DNA from: Anabaena cylindrica PCC 7122
GTDB taxonomy: Bacteria; Cyanobacteriota; Cyanobacteriia; Cyanobacteriales; Nostocaceae
Direction: 5' to 3'
Length of the DNA: 64,000 bases
Assembly: GCF_000317695.1 (NCBI RefSeq)
Contig: NC_019771.1
Span: 3,910,001 to 3,974,000, forward strand
Program-made: the position numbers and the translations under genes
Notes under the pieces: generated by a model
What the model was told of the DNA's origin: nothing
Seen by the model: only the letters and a program-made list of their open reading frames with translations
Database searches by the model: none
Shown here: piece by piece, positions 44,303 through 53,154 of the stretch
How positions within the stretch are numbered: the first letter of the stretch is position 1
How the letters are laid out: each line of letters begins with the position of its first letter

Positions 44303-46090
44303 TTACTGAATAGTTTTTAACGATACACCCAACCAACCTGCAAAATTATCTTGCTGAGTGGGAGAAGGATGATCAACTGATTTGAGATGATATTTAGCCG
44401 GTTGTTGTATTGCAAGAGATACACAATATTGACGTAATTCGTCTTGGTGAAAAACTGTAATTTCGATAGTATCATTAGGTAAATAATCTTTTAAACGTTC
44501 GCTTAACAGATTTGTTCCTACCTTAATCCCGTCAATTGCTAATAATTCATCACCTGGGTCAATTCCTGCTATATTTGCAGGTGAACCTATTTCAACAAAT
44601 TTAACTATTTCCCTTCCATATTCAGTTTTTGTTTTCACACCCAAGAAAGGTTCTTCATCCTTTTCCTCTAACAGTTGTATACCAAAAGGTTCTAAATATT
44701 GATTAAATGGTAAATCATCTAGACCATGAATATACTTGTTAAAGAAATCAGATAAATCTATTCCTGCTACAGATGCCATTATTTCCTTTAACTGCCCTGA
44801 CGTATAGCCTACTTCTGCTTGTCCAAATTGTTGCCACATTTTCAGCATGACGTTATCCAAAGAAAGCTGATTTCTATGGCGACAACGAATTAATAAGTCA
44901 AGTAATAGTGATACCATTTCCCCTTTTAAATAGTAAGAGATTTGTGAATTACAACTATTAGCATCAGGACGATAAAGTTTAATCCAAGTATCAAAACTTG
45001 ACTCAGAAAGAGGTTGTACCTTACGTCCGGGAATATTGTTATACTTGGTAATTTCCTGACTTAAATGGTTCAAATACGATGTAGCATTATAAATTCCTGC
45101 CCGCAGAGGAATTAGCAAATCATAGTAACTGGTTGTTCCTTCGCAAAACCAAAGAGATGATGTATAGTTTTCTTGGTCATAATCAAACACCTCTAAGGCT
45201 TTTGGGCGAATTCTTTTCACATTCCACAAGTGAAAAAACTCATGTGCTACTAATTGAATAAAGCGCTCATATTTATCTTGATTGCGAAAACCAAAACGGT
45301 GATAAATTAACGAGCAAGAATTTTTATGCTCTAATCCGCCATAGGCTTGGTTAAATAAATGTAGTATGAATATATATCTTTCATAGGGCAAACCACCAAA
45401 TATTTCGGCTTCGACTTCTATAATTTTTTTGAAGTCAGTAAGCATCTGTTGCACTTGATAGTTACCCTGTCCCCAAATTGCCAATTCATGAGATTTGCCT
45501 AATACTTCAAAGTCAAAAATTTGATGATTACCAATTTCAAAAGGACTATCGACAAGAGTATCAAAATCCGCAGCTAAGAAAGTATTGTTTTGATCAGCAA
45601 CTTTCGGCAAACCTGTCGTCACCTGCCACTCTGGGTGCGGTGGTACAATAGTAATGTGAATTGGTTGCTCTTGCCAACCAGGGATTCTCAAAAATAGCGC
45701 CGCACTATTAAAATAACCGTGGGTAGCATCCAAATGATTTGTGCGTACCGATAGTTCATTAGCAAAAACTCGGTAGCGCAAGATGACTTTAGCCGCATCA
45801 CCTTTCTCTACCTGCCAATGATTTTTACTGATTTTCCGCCAAGGTAAAGGTTTTTCTTCCTCTGAAAATGCCGCAAAATCTTGTAAATTTTTAGCATATT
45901 CTCGCACTAAGTAAGAACCAGGTGTCCAAACTGGCATTTTCAGATCAAGAATCGGCAATGGATAACCTACAAAATGTAGAGTTACCTCAAACAGATGATT
46001 TTCTGGTTGAGGCATTGCTACCCAATAATGAATTAGTGGATACACTCCTTGAACTGGAGTGTTAAAACGAACAGCTATTGCTTCAGTCAT
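44303..46090 (-). CDS. M61-family metallopeptidase with PDZ domain
   Basis: 595 residues. N-terminal beta-domain (PGSYLVREYAKNL), zinc site LVAHEFFHLWNVKRIRP with third ligand Glu in LWFCEGTTSYYD, and a C-terminal PDZ domain (FLGVKTKTEYGREIVKFVEIGSPANIAGIDPGDELLAIDG). Glycyl aminopeptidases of this family cut peptides starting with Gly or Ala. No signal peptide is seen, so a cytoplasmic enzyme. Convergent to comB, monocistronic. Confidence 0.9.
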   Translation of the reverse strand: MTEAIAVRFNTPVQGVYPLIHYWVAMPQPENHLFEVTLHFVGYPLPILDLKMPVWTPGSYLVREYAKNLQDFAAFSEEEKPLPWRKISKNHWQVEKGDAAKVILRYRVFANELSVRTNHLDATHGYFNSAALFLRIPGWQEQPIHITIVPPHPEWQVTTGLPKVADQNNTFLAADFDTLVDSPFEIGNHQIFDFEVLGKSHELAIWGQGNYQVQQMLTDFKKIIEVEAEIFGGLPYERYIFILHLFNQAYGGLEHKNSCSLIYHRFGFRNQDKYERFIQLVAHEFFHLWNVKRIRPKALEVFDYDQENYTSSLWFCEGTTSYYDLLIPLRAGIYNATSYLNHLSQEITKYNNIPGRKVQPLSESSFDTWIKLYRPDANSCNSQISYYLKGEMVSLLLDLLIRCRHRNQLSLDNVMLKMWQQFGQAEVGYTSGQLKEIMASVAGIDLSDFFNKYIHGLDDLPFNQYLEPFGIQLLEEKDEEPFLGVKTKTEYGREIVKFVEIGSPANIAGIDPGDELLAIDGIKVGTNLLSERLKDYLPNDTIEITVFHQDELRQYCVSLAIQQPAKYHLKSVDHPSPTQQDNFAGWLGVSLKTIQ

Positions 46091-46189
46091 TTTGTGTCCT
46101 GATTGTAGTGTTATTTAGTGAATAGTCAAAAGTTGATAGATAGTAGTAAATGTTCACTTAATTCAGGTTTTTTTACTACTAAGTACCAA

Positions 46190-46873
46190 CTAGAATTTAT
46201 TAGCCAAATTCACTAGTTGCTTAACATTAATGATATCTATGGAGTTATTAGGGGGATCAATTTTAATCCATCCTTTTTCATGAAGTTTTTCCATAATTTT
46301 GGTAGTTTCATCAATGGTAATTTCGGTCACTTCTGCCAAATCTTTAAAAGGAATGTAAAAAATTTCCTGTCCTTGGCCTGACTTTTTACCATAGTTATCA
46401 CTCAAGCCAACTAGAGTGTGGGCGAGTTTGACTGCTGGTGGTGAAGACCGCATTTGCAAACGGATATTAATTTGCCGCACTCGTCGCACCATTAGTTGCA
46501 GCATCCGATGATGTAACTGCGGATCTTTGAACAATATTTGGATAAAACGTTCTCTAGAGACAGTTAATAAGTTTACCGATGAAAGGGCAATGACATCTGT
46601 TGAGCGTGGTGATTCATCTAAAACCGCCATTTCTCCAAAAAAATCGCCCCGGCCTAAAATCGCTATTGTCACAGAATCATCACCATTGGTGCGTCGAACT
46701 TTAACCCAGCCAGAAACCAAGAAGTAAACTGCATTACCCCAGGCATCTTCCATCAAAACTGCTCGTCCAGATGGGTATTCGTGTTCAACGGCTATGTTGA
46801 GTAACCATTCCAAAGTTTGTGGGTTGGCTGTACTCAACAAGGGAAAAAGATCACTAAAAACCTCTATTTGCAT
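46190..46873 (-). CDS. Crp/Fnr-family transcriptional regulator
   Basis: 227 residues. Cyclic-nucleotide-binding-like domain with GRGDFFGEMAVLDESPRSTDVIAL (the FGE-x-A-x-L and PRS-T phosphate-binding cassette), a long dimer helix (LHHRMLQLMVRRVRQINIRLQ) and a winged HTH (IPFKDLAEVTEITIDETTKIMEKLHEKGWI). The cassette is close to cAMP-binding members but the ligand is unproven. NtcA residues are absent, so it is not NtcA. Divergent from a MITE-like region upstream. Confidence 0.9.
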   Translation of the reverse strand: MQIEVFSDLFPLLSTANPQTLEWLLNIAVEHEYPSGRAVLMEDAWGNAVYFLVSGWVKVRRTNGDDSVTIAILGRGDFFGEMAVLDESPRSTDVIALSSVNLLTVSRERFIQILFKDPQLHHRMLQLMVRRVRQINIRLQMRSSPPAVKLAHTLVGLSDNYGKKSGQGQEIFYIPFKDLAEVTEITIDETTKIMEKLHEKGWIKIDPPNNSIDIINVKQLVNLANKF

Positions 46874-47056
46874 GAAACATTCACAAGGAATTAATTCAAT
46901 AAGATTGTAACTTTTCAGTTTTTTAACATAGATTACTTGTATTATGTATGTAATATAAGCTATTCGTATTTAAAAAACTGAGCAATGATACTATGTCAGT
47001 TCTAACACTTATCAAATTTGTTAGGACTAATTGGTCAGCCAGGCTTGCTATAATCA
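46874..47056. other. Promoter region of the Crp-family gene
   Basis: 183 bp, AT-rich. Together with the repeat at 47057 and the DNA to 47320 it makes a 447-bp gap that shows no gene. Confidence 0.4.
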
Positions 47057-47161
47057 TATAGCGGTTCTCGGTTGAGTGAGATACAAGAACCCCACCCCCA
47101 ACCCCCTCATCGCTTGCGGGGAGGGGCTATGATGTATTTCATTCAAATGCATACCGCTATA
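47057..47161. repeat. MITE-like repeat, ends TATAGCGGT / ACCGCTATA
   Basis: 105 bp with 9-bp terminal inverted repeats. The core is AACCCCACCCCCAACCCCCT and GGGGAGGGGCTATGATGTAT. A truncated relative (without the right end) is at 57978-58046. No coding capacity. Confidence 0.7.
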
Positions 47162-47320
47162 ACCACGGGATGAATGATGGTAAGTAAACAGCAATTAGCT
47201 ATTAACAACAAGTCCAAATTTATGCTAAATAATTAACCAGATTTGATATCAATGCTTTGATGACAATATAACAATTATGTATTGTGATCAAAAACAGAGT
47301 TTTCCAACTACTGTGTTGAG

Positions 47321-48508
47321 TTAATCTTGAGTTCTCAAGGTTTGGGCAGCAAGATATACTTTAGTCCATTCGCCTATTACTTGATGGGTTTTGAGTTGTA
47401 AGCTTTGGGCTATAGCTTCCATAGAGTTACCTGCTCTCCGTAGCTGAAGAATGTTCCTGCCCAGAGGAGTTAATGTTTCGTCAAGCTGCTGCCATTGGCG
47501 TTGTGTTAGCCCCAAGTTATTTTCCTGCAAGGAAGTTGAAAGCCAGTTATCTACGAGTTCTGGTTTACCTTTGATAGCAAAAACGCGGACAGCATGGTAG
47601 CTAATTTTTTCGCGCAGTCGATATACTTCCTTGATAGGCTTATTGAGTTTTTTGGCGATCTCTTCTTGAGATTTACCTTGGAGATATAATTGCAGCCAGT
47701 CTACTGCCGGTTGCCCTAAATTTTGCAGTAAATATTGCTCAAATTCTTGATGTACGGCTTGACGTAGTGATTGTTGTTCTTCTACTTTTTGTGTTTCTTG
47801 ATATTGAGCGATCGCTTGACTATCGACTAAGTTGAGTGGATTGTCAGTATCTTCAGTCAAAACTTCGTCGGAAACTAGTCTAATTAAGTCACTGACTGGA
47901 ACTTGAGTTAAGCCCCCCCGTTGAATCCGGCGCAGATAGTTAACAAAGCGATACACTAATAAGGGTTGGTTGCGGACTGGACGCAAACAATATTCCTCTA
48001 TACTGGCAAATAGTAAAGTATCCTGCAATCTTCTGTCGGCACTGATTTCAGCAATTGAAGACATTTGCTGCTGCATATATGAGTCACTTTGGAGTAGTTC
48101 TTGGAGTACTTCTTGTAATACATCCATGACACTGCGCTGGCGATCGCGACTCAGAGCTACCCAAGTTTGAATTTTATTTCTCAGCGTCATCACACTACCC
48201 AAGCGACTGAGCAAGTTACGATAAGCACGTTCTCGCCCTACTCCCAAATAACGCTGCTGTAAAATCCGCCAGCGGTACTCCATTGCTTGCTTGGCAATTT
48301 CCAATTCTTTGGGGTTGAGTAGATCAAATCGTTTTAAATCTACCCCCAAAAGCCAAAACATAATACTTTCTCTAGCAACCTCACTTTGTTCTGGACATTC
48401 AGCAGCGAGTCGCTTTTGCCAATATTGCGCCAGGTTTGCCGCATCGTTTTCCATAGTGAGATTGCGCTCCTCGAAACTCTGTTTTAAAGTTTGCATCACA
48501 ACCCCCAT
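47321..48508 (-). CDS. HetZ-related protein
   Basis: 395 residues (an internal Met at residue 5 or 19 could be the true start). Helical throughout. Features: MFWLLGVDLKRFDLLNPKELEIAKQAMEYRWRILQQRYL near residues 48-86, a middle region rich in Gln, and a C-terminal part with two HTH-like motifs (GKSQEEIAKKLNKPIKEVYRLREKI and GNSMEAIAQSLQLKTHQVIGEW). It resembles the HetZ-related proteins of heterocystous cyanobacteria, DNA-binding regulators of heterocyst differentiation, but HetZ itself differs; the assignment is from memory of sequence pattern. A sigma-factor-like or other regulatory role is possible. Confidence 0.6.
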   Translation of the reverse strand: MGVVMQTLKQSFEERNLTMENDAANLAQYWQKRLAAECPEQSEVARESIMFWLLGVDLKRFDLLNPKELEIAKQAMEYRWRILQQRYLGVGRERAYRNLLSRLGSVMTLRNKIQTWVALSRDRQRSVMDVLQEVLQELLQSDSYMQQQMSSIAEISADRRLQDTLLFASIEEYCLRPVRNQPLLVYRFVNYLRRIQRGGLTQVPVSDLIRLVSDEVLTEDTDNPLNLVDSQAIAQYQETQKVEEQQSLRQAVHQEFEQYLLQNLGQPAVDWLQLYLQGKSQEEIAKKLNKPIKEVYRLREKISYHAVRVFAIKGKPELVDNWLSTSLQENNLGLTQRQWQQLDETLTPLGRNILQLRRAGNSMEAIAQSLQLKTHQVIGEWTKVYLAAQTLRTQD

Positions 48509-49205
48509 ACCAACTTAAGTTATTAACTAGTAGCTGCCCCTGATCTCAAAATCCTGATTAATCAATGTCTGTACTTAATTCTTGATTAGGTTTTGAGTCA
48601 CTAAAGTTATATAGGAACTTTTGGTTTAGTTAATTTGCTTTCCCAATATCAAAATGATGATTCACTATCATAGGACGTGTATTTACTTATGTAAGTTTCA
48701 GATTTCTGTCGTTATTTGTGGTTAAATCTCTTTACAATTCTTGGTGTTTATTAGAGAATAAGAAAAGTAACAGTTTTATCAATTTACATACATCCGTGCA
48801 TAGTTTTTAGAAATGAATTTGAAAAACAAAACTAACTAAAGTTTCAGGTTTTTTCTGAAAAAATCATATTTCTAAAAACCTAGGAAGTTATCTTGATCAA
48901 ATGGGATAAGTGAAAACTCCTCATCAATTAATTCAGTATTAGAATACTACTATAAATAGGCTGTAAGTGTACTGTGACTGAGATCACTAGGTTTAAGTAA
49001 TTCTTTTGGGTTACATTCAATAATAAGACTAAAATTTTGTAATAAACAAGTATAAGTAATGGGACAGAATTAATTGCACAACTGATTTTCTTGTTCCCTG
49101 TTAAAAGTTCCCTCTCTCAATGAGTGAATTTAATTTCATCCGACTACCTATCTTTGAGAGTCCGTAGTCAATTTAGGCTGACTGTGGACTCTTGCAAAGC
49201 TGCAT
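48509..49205. other. Intergenic region between CcmK4 and the HetZ-related gene
   Basis: 697 bp, AT-rich, no gene. It should carry the HetZ-related promoter. The CcmK4 stop side contains GACTCTTGCAAAG / CTTTGAGAGTC-type weak complementarity (49152-49198), a possible terminator of the ccmK operon. Confidence 0.4.
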
Positions 49206-49556
49206 TTATATGGCGTTGGATGATCTGACGATGGGATTTTCTACTGATTCCCGATACTGTTGAACATCTGCTGTGTAGGCGATAGGGAGAACAGCTTCGA
49301 CGTTTTCATGGGGACGGGCAATAATTACCCAAGATTCGAGAGTACCACCATAAACGTTTTCTGCTGCTTCTACACCAGCAGCCATAGCTGCCTTAACTTC
49401 TGAAACGTCGCCACGAATATTAACTGTAAAGCGGGCGCTACCAACTCTGATATAACCAACTAGAGTGACTCTTCCAGCTTTTACCATTGCATCTGCGGCT
49501 GCAAGTACTGCCGGAAAACCTTTAGTTTCAAGTGCGCCAACTGCCTGTAGTGACAT
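49206..49556 (-). CDS. ccmK4: Carboxysome shell protein CcmK4
   Basis: 116 residues, single bacterial-microcompartment domain: AVGALETKGFPAVLAAADAMVKAGRVTLVGYIRVGSARFTVNIRGDVSEVKAAM. KAGRVTLVGYIRVGSA, with the pore-loop R/GSA, is typical of CcmK4. It forms hexamers in the beta-carboxysome shell. It follows CcmK3 in the order K3-K4 seen in other cyanobacteria and is separate from the main ccmKLMN operon. The K3/K4 split of the pair is by sequence pattern. Confidence 0.9.
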   Translation of the reverse strand: MSLQAVGALETKGFPAVLAAADAMVKAGRVTLVGYIRVGSARFTVNIRGDVSEVKAAMAAGVEAAENVYGGTLESWVIIARPHENVEAVLPIAYTADVQQYRESVENPIVRSSNAI

Positions 49557-49642
49557 TAGTAATCTCCTGTATGAATAAAAGTTATATGGCGCTACAAATT
49601 AATTTTAAGAAGTTGTGCTGCCAATTTTGATAGGGAACTTGC

Positions 49643-49954
49643 TCAGAACATCCGAAAAGGTTCAGATTTTGAAGTGAAGTGGATGGGTAGAATGGTTTCC
49701 ACATTTTCCGGGGGATTGGGAACTATATAATGGGTAATTACTTGCCCACCATAAACTTCTTCTCCGGCGGTGATTCCTGCTTCAACTGCTGTTCTGACTT
49801 CCGCAACGTGTCCCCTCACAGCCACTAATAAGCGACCGCTTTCGGCTATACCATAATATACAATGGTGACAGCGGCAGATTTTACCATTGCATCTGCTGA
49901 TGCCAATACTGCCGGAAAACCTAAAGTTTCAATTACGCCAACCGCCATTGGCAT
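49643..49954 (-). CDS. ccmK3: Carboxysome shell protein CcmK3
   Basis: 103 residues from ATG 49954; an ATG 21 bases upstream exists, but the family length and the GAGGAG placed 9 bases before the inner ATG favour the inner one. Microcompartment domain: MAVGVIETLGFPAVLASADAMVKSAAVTIVYYGIAESGRLLVAV with the CcmK3-type VTIVYYGIAES pore region. In the family it assembles with CcmK4 into mixed hexamers of the carboxysome shell and adjusts permeability. First gene of a K3-K4 operon. Confidence 0.9.
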   Translation of the reverse strand: MPMAVGVIETLGFPAVLASADAMVKSAAVTIVYYGIAESGRLLVAVRGHVAEVRTAVEAGITAGEEVYGGQVITHYIVPNPPENVETILPIHFTSKSEPFRMF

Positions 49955-50067
49955 GGCTTCACTCTCCTCAGTCATGGATAAGCAATATTTATTGTACGAG
50001 GCTTTGGTAACAGGTTTAACATTTGGGAAAATTTTCTTTTTGTCAGTTGTCAGGTAAACTGATTTTT

Positions 50068-50958
50068 ATGTTTCCAAGTTTTTTACCTGCCGCAGTTGGG
50101 CAACTAAGTGAACCTACTTCTATCGCTTTGGCTAAAAATATCCAAAGTCAAGCGATAATCGCTACCTCCGTAGATAATGAATCAATCGCTACTACTTATA
50201 TACAGCAAGGTAGTGGTGGTATACCAATCCTATTAATTCACGGTTTTGATAGTTCTATTCTAGAATTTCGGCGGCTGTTACCTTTGTTAGCTGAAGAGAA
50301 TGAAACTTGGGCGGTGGATTTATTGGGTTTTGGCTTTACAGATAGACTTGCGGGGATTGATTACAGCCCCATAGCCATTAAAACTCATCTTTATTCTTTC
50401 TGGAAAACCCTGATTAACCAACCTGTAATTCTGGTGGGTGCTTCGATGGGTGGTGCAGCGGCAATTGATTTTACCCTGACTTACCCTGAAGTGGTGCAGA
50501 AGTTGGTGTTGATAGATAGTGCAGGGTTGAAAGGCGGTTCAGCTTTAAGTAAATTGATGTTTGCGCCGTTGTATTCTTTAGCAGCTGAGTTTTTGCGAAA
50601 TCCCAAAGTGCGCGATCGCATTTGTCGTACTGCTTACAATAATCCTAGTCTAATTTCTGCGGATGCTTTATGTTGTGGAGATTTGCATCTAAAAATGCCT
50701 AATTGGAATCAGGCGTTGATTGCTTTTACTAAAAGTGGCGGTTATACTGCTTTTAAACTTCAGCAACTTGCACAAATTGGGCAACCAACGCTAATTTTAT
50801 GGGGCGATAACGATAAAATTTTGGGAACTGGGGATGCGAAAAAGTTTCAAAAAGCAATTCCCGAAAGTCAACTCATTTGGATTCAAGATTGTGGACATAT
50901 CCCCCACTTAGAAAAACCACAAATTACCGCCCAACACATTTTAGAATTTCGCGGTTAA
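50068..50958 (+). CDS. Alpha/beta hydrolase
   Basis: 296 residues from ATG 50068 (a TTG 45 bases upstream is open but lacks context). Catalytic triad pattern: nucleophile Ser in GASMGG, acid in LWGDNDKIL and His in CGHIPHLEKP; oxyanion HGFDSS near residue 60. No signal peptide or lid family marker allows a substrate call. It lies between ccmK3 (divergent) and the ParA-McdB-like pair (converging, 3-bp gap) and may be unrelated to carboxysomes. Confidence 0.88.
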   Translation: MFPSFLPAAVGQLSEPTSIALAKNIQSQAIIATSVDNESIATTYIQQGSGGIPILLIHGFDSSILEFRRLLPLLAEENETWAVDLLGFGFTDRLAGIDYSPIAIKTHLYSFWKTLINQPVILVGASMGGAAAIDFTLTYPEVVQKLVLIDSAGLKGGSALSKLMFAPLYSLAAEFLRNPKVRDRICRTAYNNPSLISADALCCGDLHLKMPNWNQALIAFTKSGGYTAFKLQQLAQIGQPTLILWGDNDKILGTGDAKKFQKAIPESQLIWIQDCGHIPHLEKPQITAQHILEFRG

Positions 50959-50961
50959 ATT

Positions 50962-51519
50962 CTAATCGTATAACCATGTATTATCTGCAAAATTATCATT
51001 TGACTGATTGGGCATCTCTTGGAGTCTTTCCGCTGACCTGTGTGATTTTTTGGGATTAATGGATAAAGATCTGGAAGTTTCTTTGACAGGTTCTATGAAA
51101 GTTTCCTTAACAGGTTCTTTGACTTTTTTTAATTCATTAATTTCTGCTATCAATTTAGAATTGGATTCTGCTAGTTGCAGGGCTGTTTTCTTAGTTTCAT
51201 GAAGTTCTGTATTCAAACGTTCTGCCAAAGCCTTCTGTACAGATAAATCTGTTTTGAAATCGCTAATTTGCTCCTTGAGAGAAACTTCTTTTTTCTGTAC
51301 TTTTTCTAAAGTCGCAGTCAATTCTTTAATTGTAATTTCTAAATCTGCCTTAGTCGGAGTTGTGCGCCTATTAGAAGTTGATGCTGGTTCTTCCTCCAAT
51401 GGAGAAGAATTATCTTCTTCAACTTTTTGTGCAGTTACTTCAATTGCTGTGTCACCAACCTGGGGTGTAAATTTTTGAGCTTCTTCTTGTAGTAAGTCAG
51501 AAAGATTTTTCTTAGCCAT
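50962..51519 (-). CDS. Coiled-coil ParA partner, McdB-like
   Basis: 185 residues from ATG 51519, which has GGAGG 6 bases upstream; it overlaps the ParA stop as TAATG. N-terminus charged (MAKKNLSDLLQEEAQKF), acidic/Ser-rich middle, a coiled coil from about residue 60 to 130 (KADLEITIKELTATLEKVQKKEV...), a repeated KEPVKETFIEPVKET, and a tail ending NFADNTWLYD with W182 near the C-terminus. Carboxysome positioning McdB proteins are disordered, coiled-coil and keep an invariant C-terminal Trp. Together with the ParA neighbour and nearby ccmK3/K4, an McdB role is the best inference; an unrelated ParA cargo partner remains possible. Confidence 0.55.
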   Translation of the reverse strand: MAKKNLSDLLQEEAQKFTPQVGDTAIEVTAQKVEEDNSSPLEEEPASTSNRRTTPTKADLEITIKELTATLEKVQKKEVSLKEQISDFKTDLSVQKALAERLNTELHETKKTALQLAESNSKLIAEINELKKVKEPVKETFIEPVKETSRSLSINPKKSHRSAERLQEMPNQSNDNFADNTWLYD

Positions 51520-52151
51520 TATTTCCTCCAATCATGCATTAATTCATCAGCCACACGACGGTAATCAGATTCTGCTTCCCGTGCGTTTTTTCCTCGCCAT
51601 TGAGTAATTGCTACACCCTCAAGGGCGGCTCTTTCATGCGCTTTATAGGTACGAATAAAAGTATTAAAAACTGGAATACCTAGTTGTAAAAGAGTTTTTT
51701 GTGCTTCTAGTGCTTCTCCTGAACTGCGGGTATCCACTTTAGTTAACAGTACCCGATGGGGAGTACCCATAGGGATAACGGTTTGTCTAACTGTCTCAAT
51801 CAAGACAGCTAAATCCATTGCTGCTGGGGGTGTGGGCAAAACCAGATAATCTGCAATCCCTACTACCGCCGCTAAAGCTTCAGAACGCAATGCCGGAGGC
51901 GTATCTACTATTACTAAATCGTAACTTGTTATTTTCGGTAATTCACCTAAAAGTTGCGGATTTGTATCTTGAGCTAAATCAAATCCCATGCCTTGCTGAT
52001 TTCGTCGAAACCACCAACTAGCAGAACCTTGAACATCTGCATCTATCAGCAGGACTTTTTTGTTTTGAGCAAAGTTAGCAGCTAAGTTGACTGCGGTAGT
52101 CGTTTTACCGACTCCGCCCTTACCATTAAGGATAGCAATGATTTTTGGCAC
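51519..52151 (-). CDS. ParA/MinD-family ATPase, McdA-like
   Basis: 210 residues. Deviant Walker A LNGKGGVGKTTT with signature Lys11 and Lys16, switch I DADVQGSASWW, Walker B VIVDTPP. This is a short ParA without an N-terminal HTH, like the ATPases that position cargo over the nucleoid. Carrying the signature Lys, it would be a type 2 McdA if it works on carboxysomes. The partner gene overlaps by one base, and ccmK3/K4 lie about 1.6 kb downstream. A plasmid- or chromosome-partition role is the alternative, but no ParB or centromere-like repeats are seen. Confidence 0.8.
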   Translation of the reverse strand: MPKIIAILNGKGGVGKTTTAVNLAANFAQNKKVLLIDADVQGSASWWFRRNQQGMGFDLAQDTNPQLLGELPKITSYDLVIVDTPPALRSEALAAVVGIADYLVLPTPPAAMDLAVLIETVRQTVIPMGTPHRVLLTKVDTRSSGEALEAQKTLLQLGIPVFNTFIRTYKAHERAALEGVAITQWRGKNAREAESDYRRVADELMHDWRK

Positions 52152-52238
52152 TTTTTACTTCTGACCCAGCCTGATCCTAATTCGGGTTTTTAGATTTTGG
52201 ATTAAAATTACTAACTATTTCAAGTTGTTATTACATAA

Positions 52239-52478
52239 ATGTACCGCTTTTTGGGGACTTGCAATTTAAAAAAATTGCCCCACCAACGTCAAGGGCAACT
52301 TTTAGCCCCTCCTTTTCATGGGGAAAGAATGCGGACTTATGGTCAATATATCCAGGAAATTACCCAGCAAGTAAGTGATAATTGGCAGATAGGTAAGCCC
52401 TTCAATATCCGAGAATCCATGCAAGAAATCACCTTGCGAGTCATATTACGGGTAATATTTGGTTTGTTATATTTATAG
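52239..52478 (+). pseudogene. Cytochrome P450 N-terminal fragment (CYP110-like)
   Basis: 79 codons: HQRQGQLLAPPFHGERMRTY, then IQEITQQVSDNWQIGKPFNIRESMQEITLRVILRVIFGL and stop. H-x-RQ-x-QLL-x-PPFHGERM and NIRES-x-QEITLRVIL are hallmark helix C-D residues of cyanobacterial CYP110 P450s. The haem Cys region, and everything after helix E, is missing, and no downstream remnant is visible before the next gene. An in-frame ATG exists but the product could not bind haem. Dead fragment. Confidence 0.75.
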
Positions 52479-52495
52479 TTCATTAGGCATTGTAC

Positions 52496-53110
52496 TTAAG
52501 AATTATCAGTTAATACCTCATTTAGCATTTCTCGCTGATTAGCTAGACGTTCGTAATGTTCTTTATCACGATATTTAATTGTTCTCATTGGTTGATTACC
52601 AACAATAGCCAAAGGTTCAACATTACTTGTTACCACTGTCCCAGCAGCGATAATTGCACCGTCACCAATAGAAACTCCTGGAACAATTAAGACATTTCCA
52701 GCAATCCAAACATTACTACCAATAATTACAGGCTTATGAATATAAACATTATGTTGATATGGTAAATCATTACTTTGATAGTCATGATTGGCCGAAAGGA
52801 TAATCACATTAAACCCGATTGTAGTATTATCGCCAATTGTGATTCCTCCGCGACCATCTAATAAAACATCTGGACCGATATAGACTTTATTACCAAGAGA
52901 TACATTCTGGGGATGAGAAATTTCCAAATCGCGTTTAAAGCGAACACCTTCACCACAAAATTTTAATTGAGGCTTGATTTGTTGATGTTTATATCGTCTG
53001 ATTTTGGTTTGGACGTATTCTTCCCAAACTACCAAGCGAGGAACTAAATAGTTTACAAATAGACGTTCTAACTTATTAACAATTTTACTTCTAATTTTTT
53101 CCATCCCCAT
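52496..53110 (-). CDS. Hexapeptide-repeat acyltransferase
   Basis: 204 residues. N-terminal 60-residue region (MGMEKIRSKIVNKLERLFVNYLVPRLVVWEEYV) is amphipathic and may contact membrane. A left-handed beta helix follows: repeated [LIV]-G-x4 units (VSLGNKVYIGPDVLLDGRGGITIGDNTTIGFN), the acetyl-CoA site ANHDYQ and the GNVLIVPGVSIGDGAIIAAGTVV end. Typical of sugar or antibiotic O-acetyltransferases (NodL/maltose type). Substrate unknown. Confidence 0.88.
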   Translation of the reverse strand: MGMEKIRSKIVNKLERLFVNYLVPRLVVWEEYVQTKIRRYKHQQIKPQLKFCGEGVRFKRDLEISHPQNVSLGNKVYIGPDVLLDGRGGITIGDNTTIGFNVIILSANHDYQSNDLPYQHNVYIHKPVIIGSNVWIAGNVLIVPGVSIGDGAIIAAGTVVTSNVEPLAIVGNQPMRTIKYRDKEHYERLANQREMLNEVLTDNS

Positions 53111-53154
53111 AAATCCTCAGCGTCCCTCTGCGCTTACCTTAGCATTCCTCTGTG

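Noticed and set aside
46190..46873. NtcA identity of the Crp-family regulator
   Set aside because: The HTH and cassette sequence do not match NtcA's highly conserved residues.
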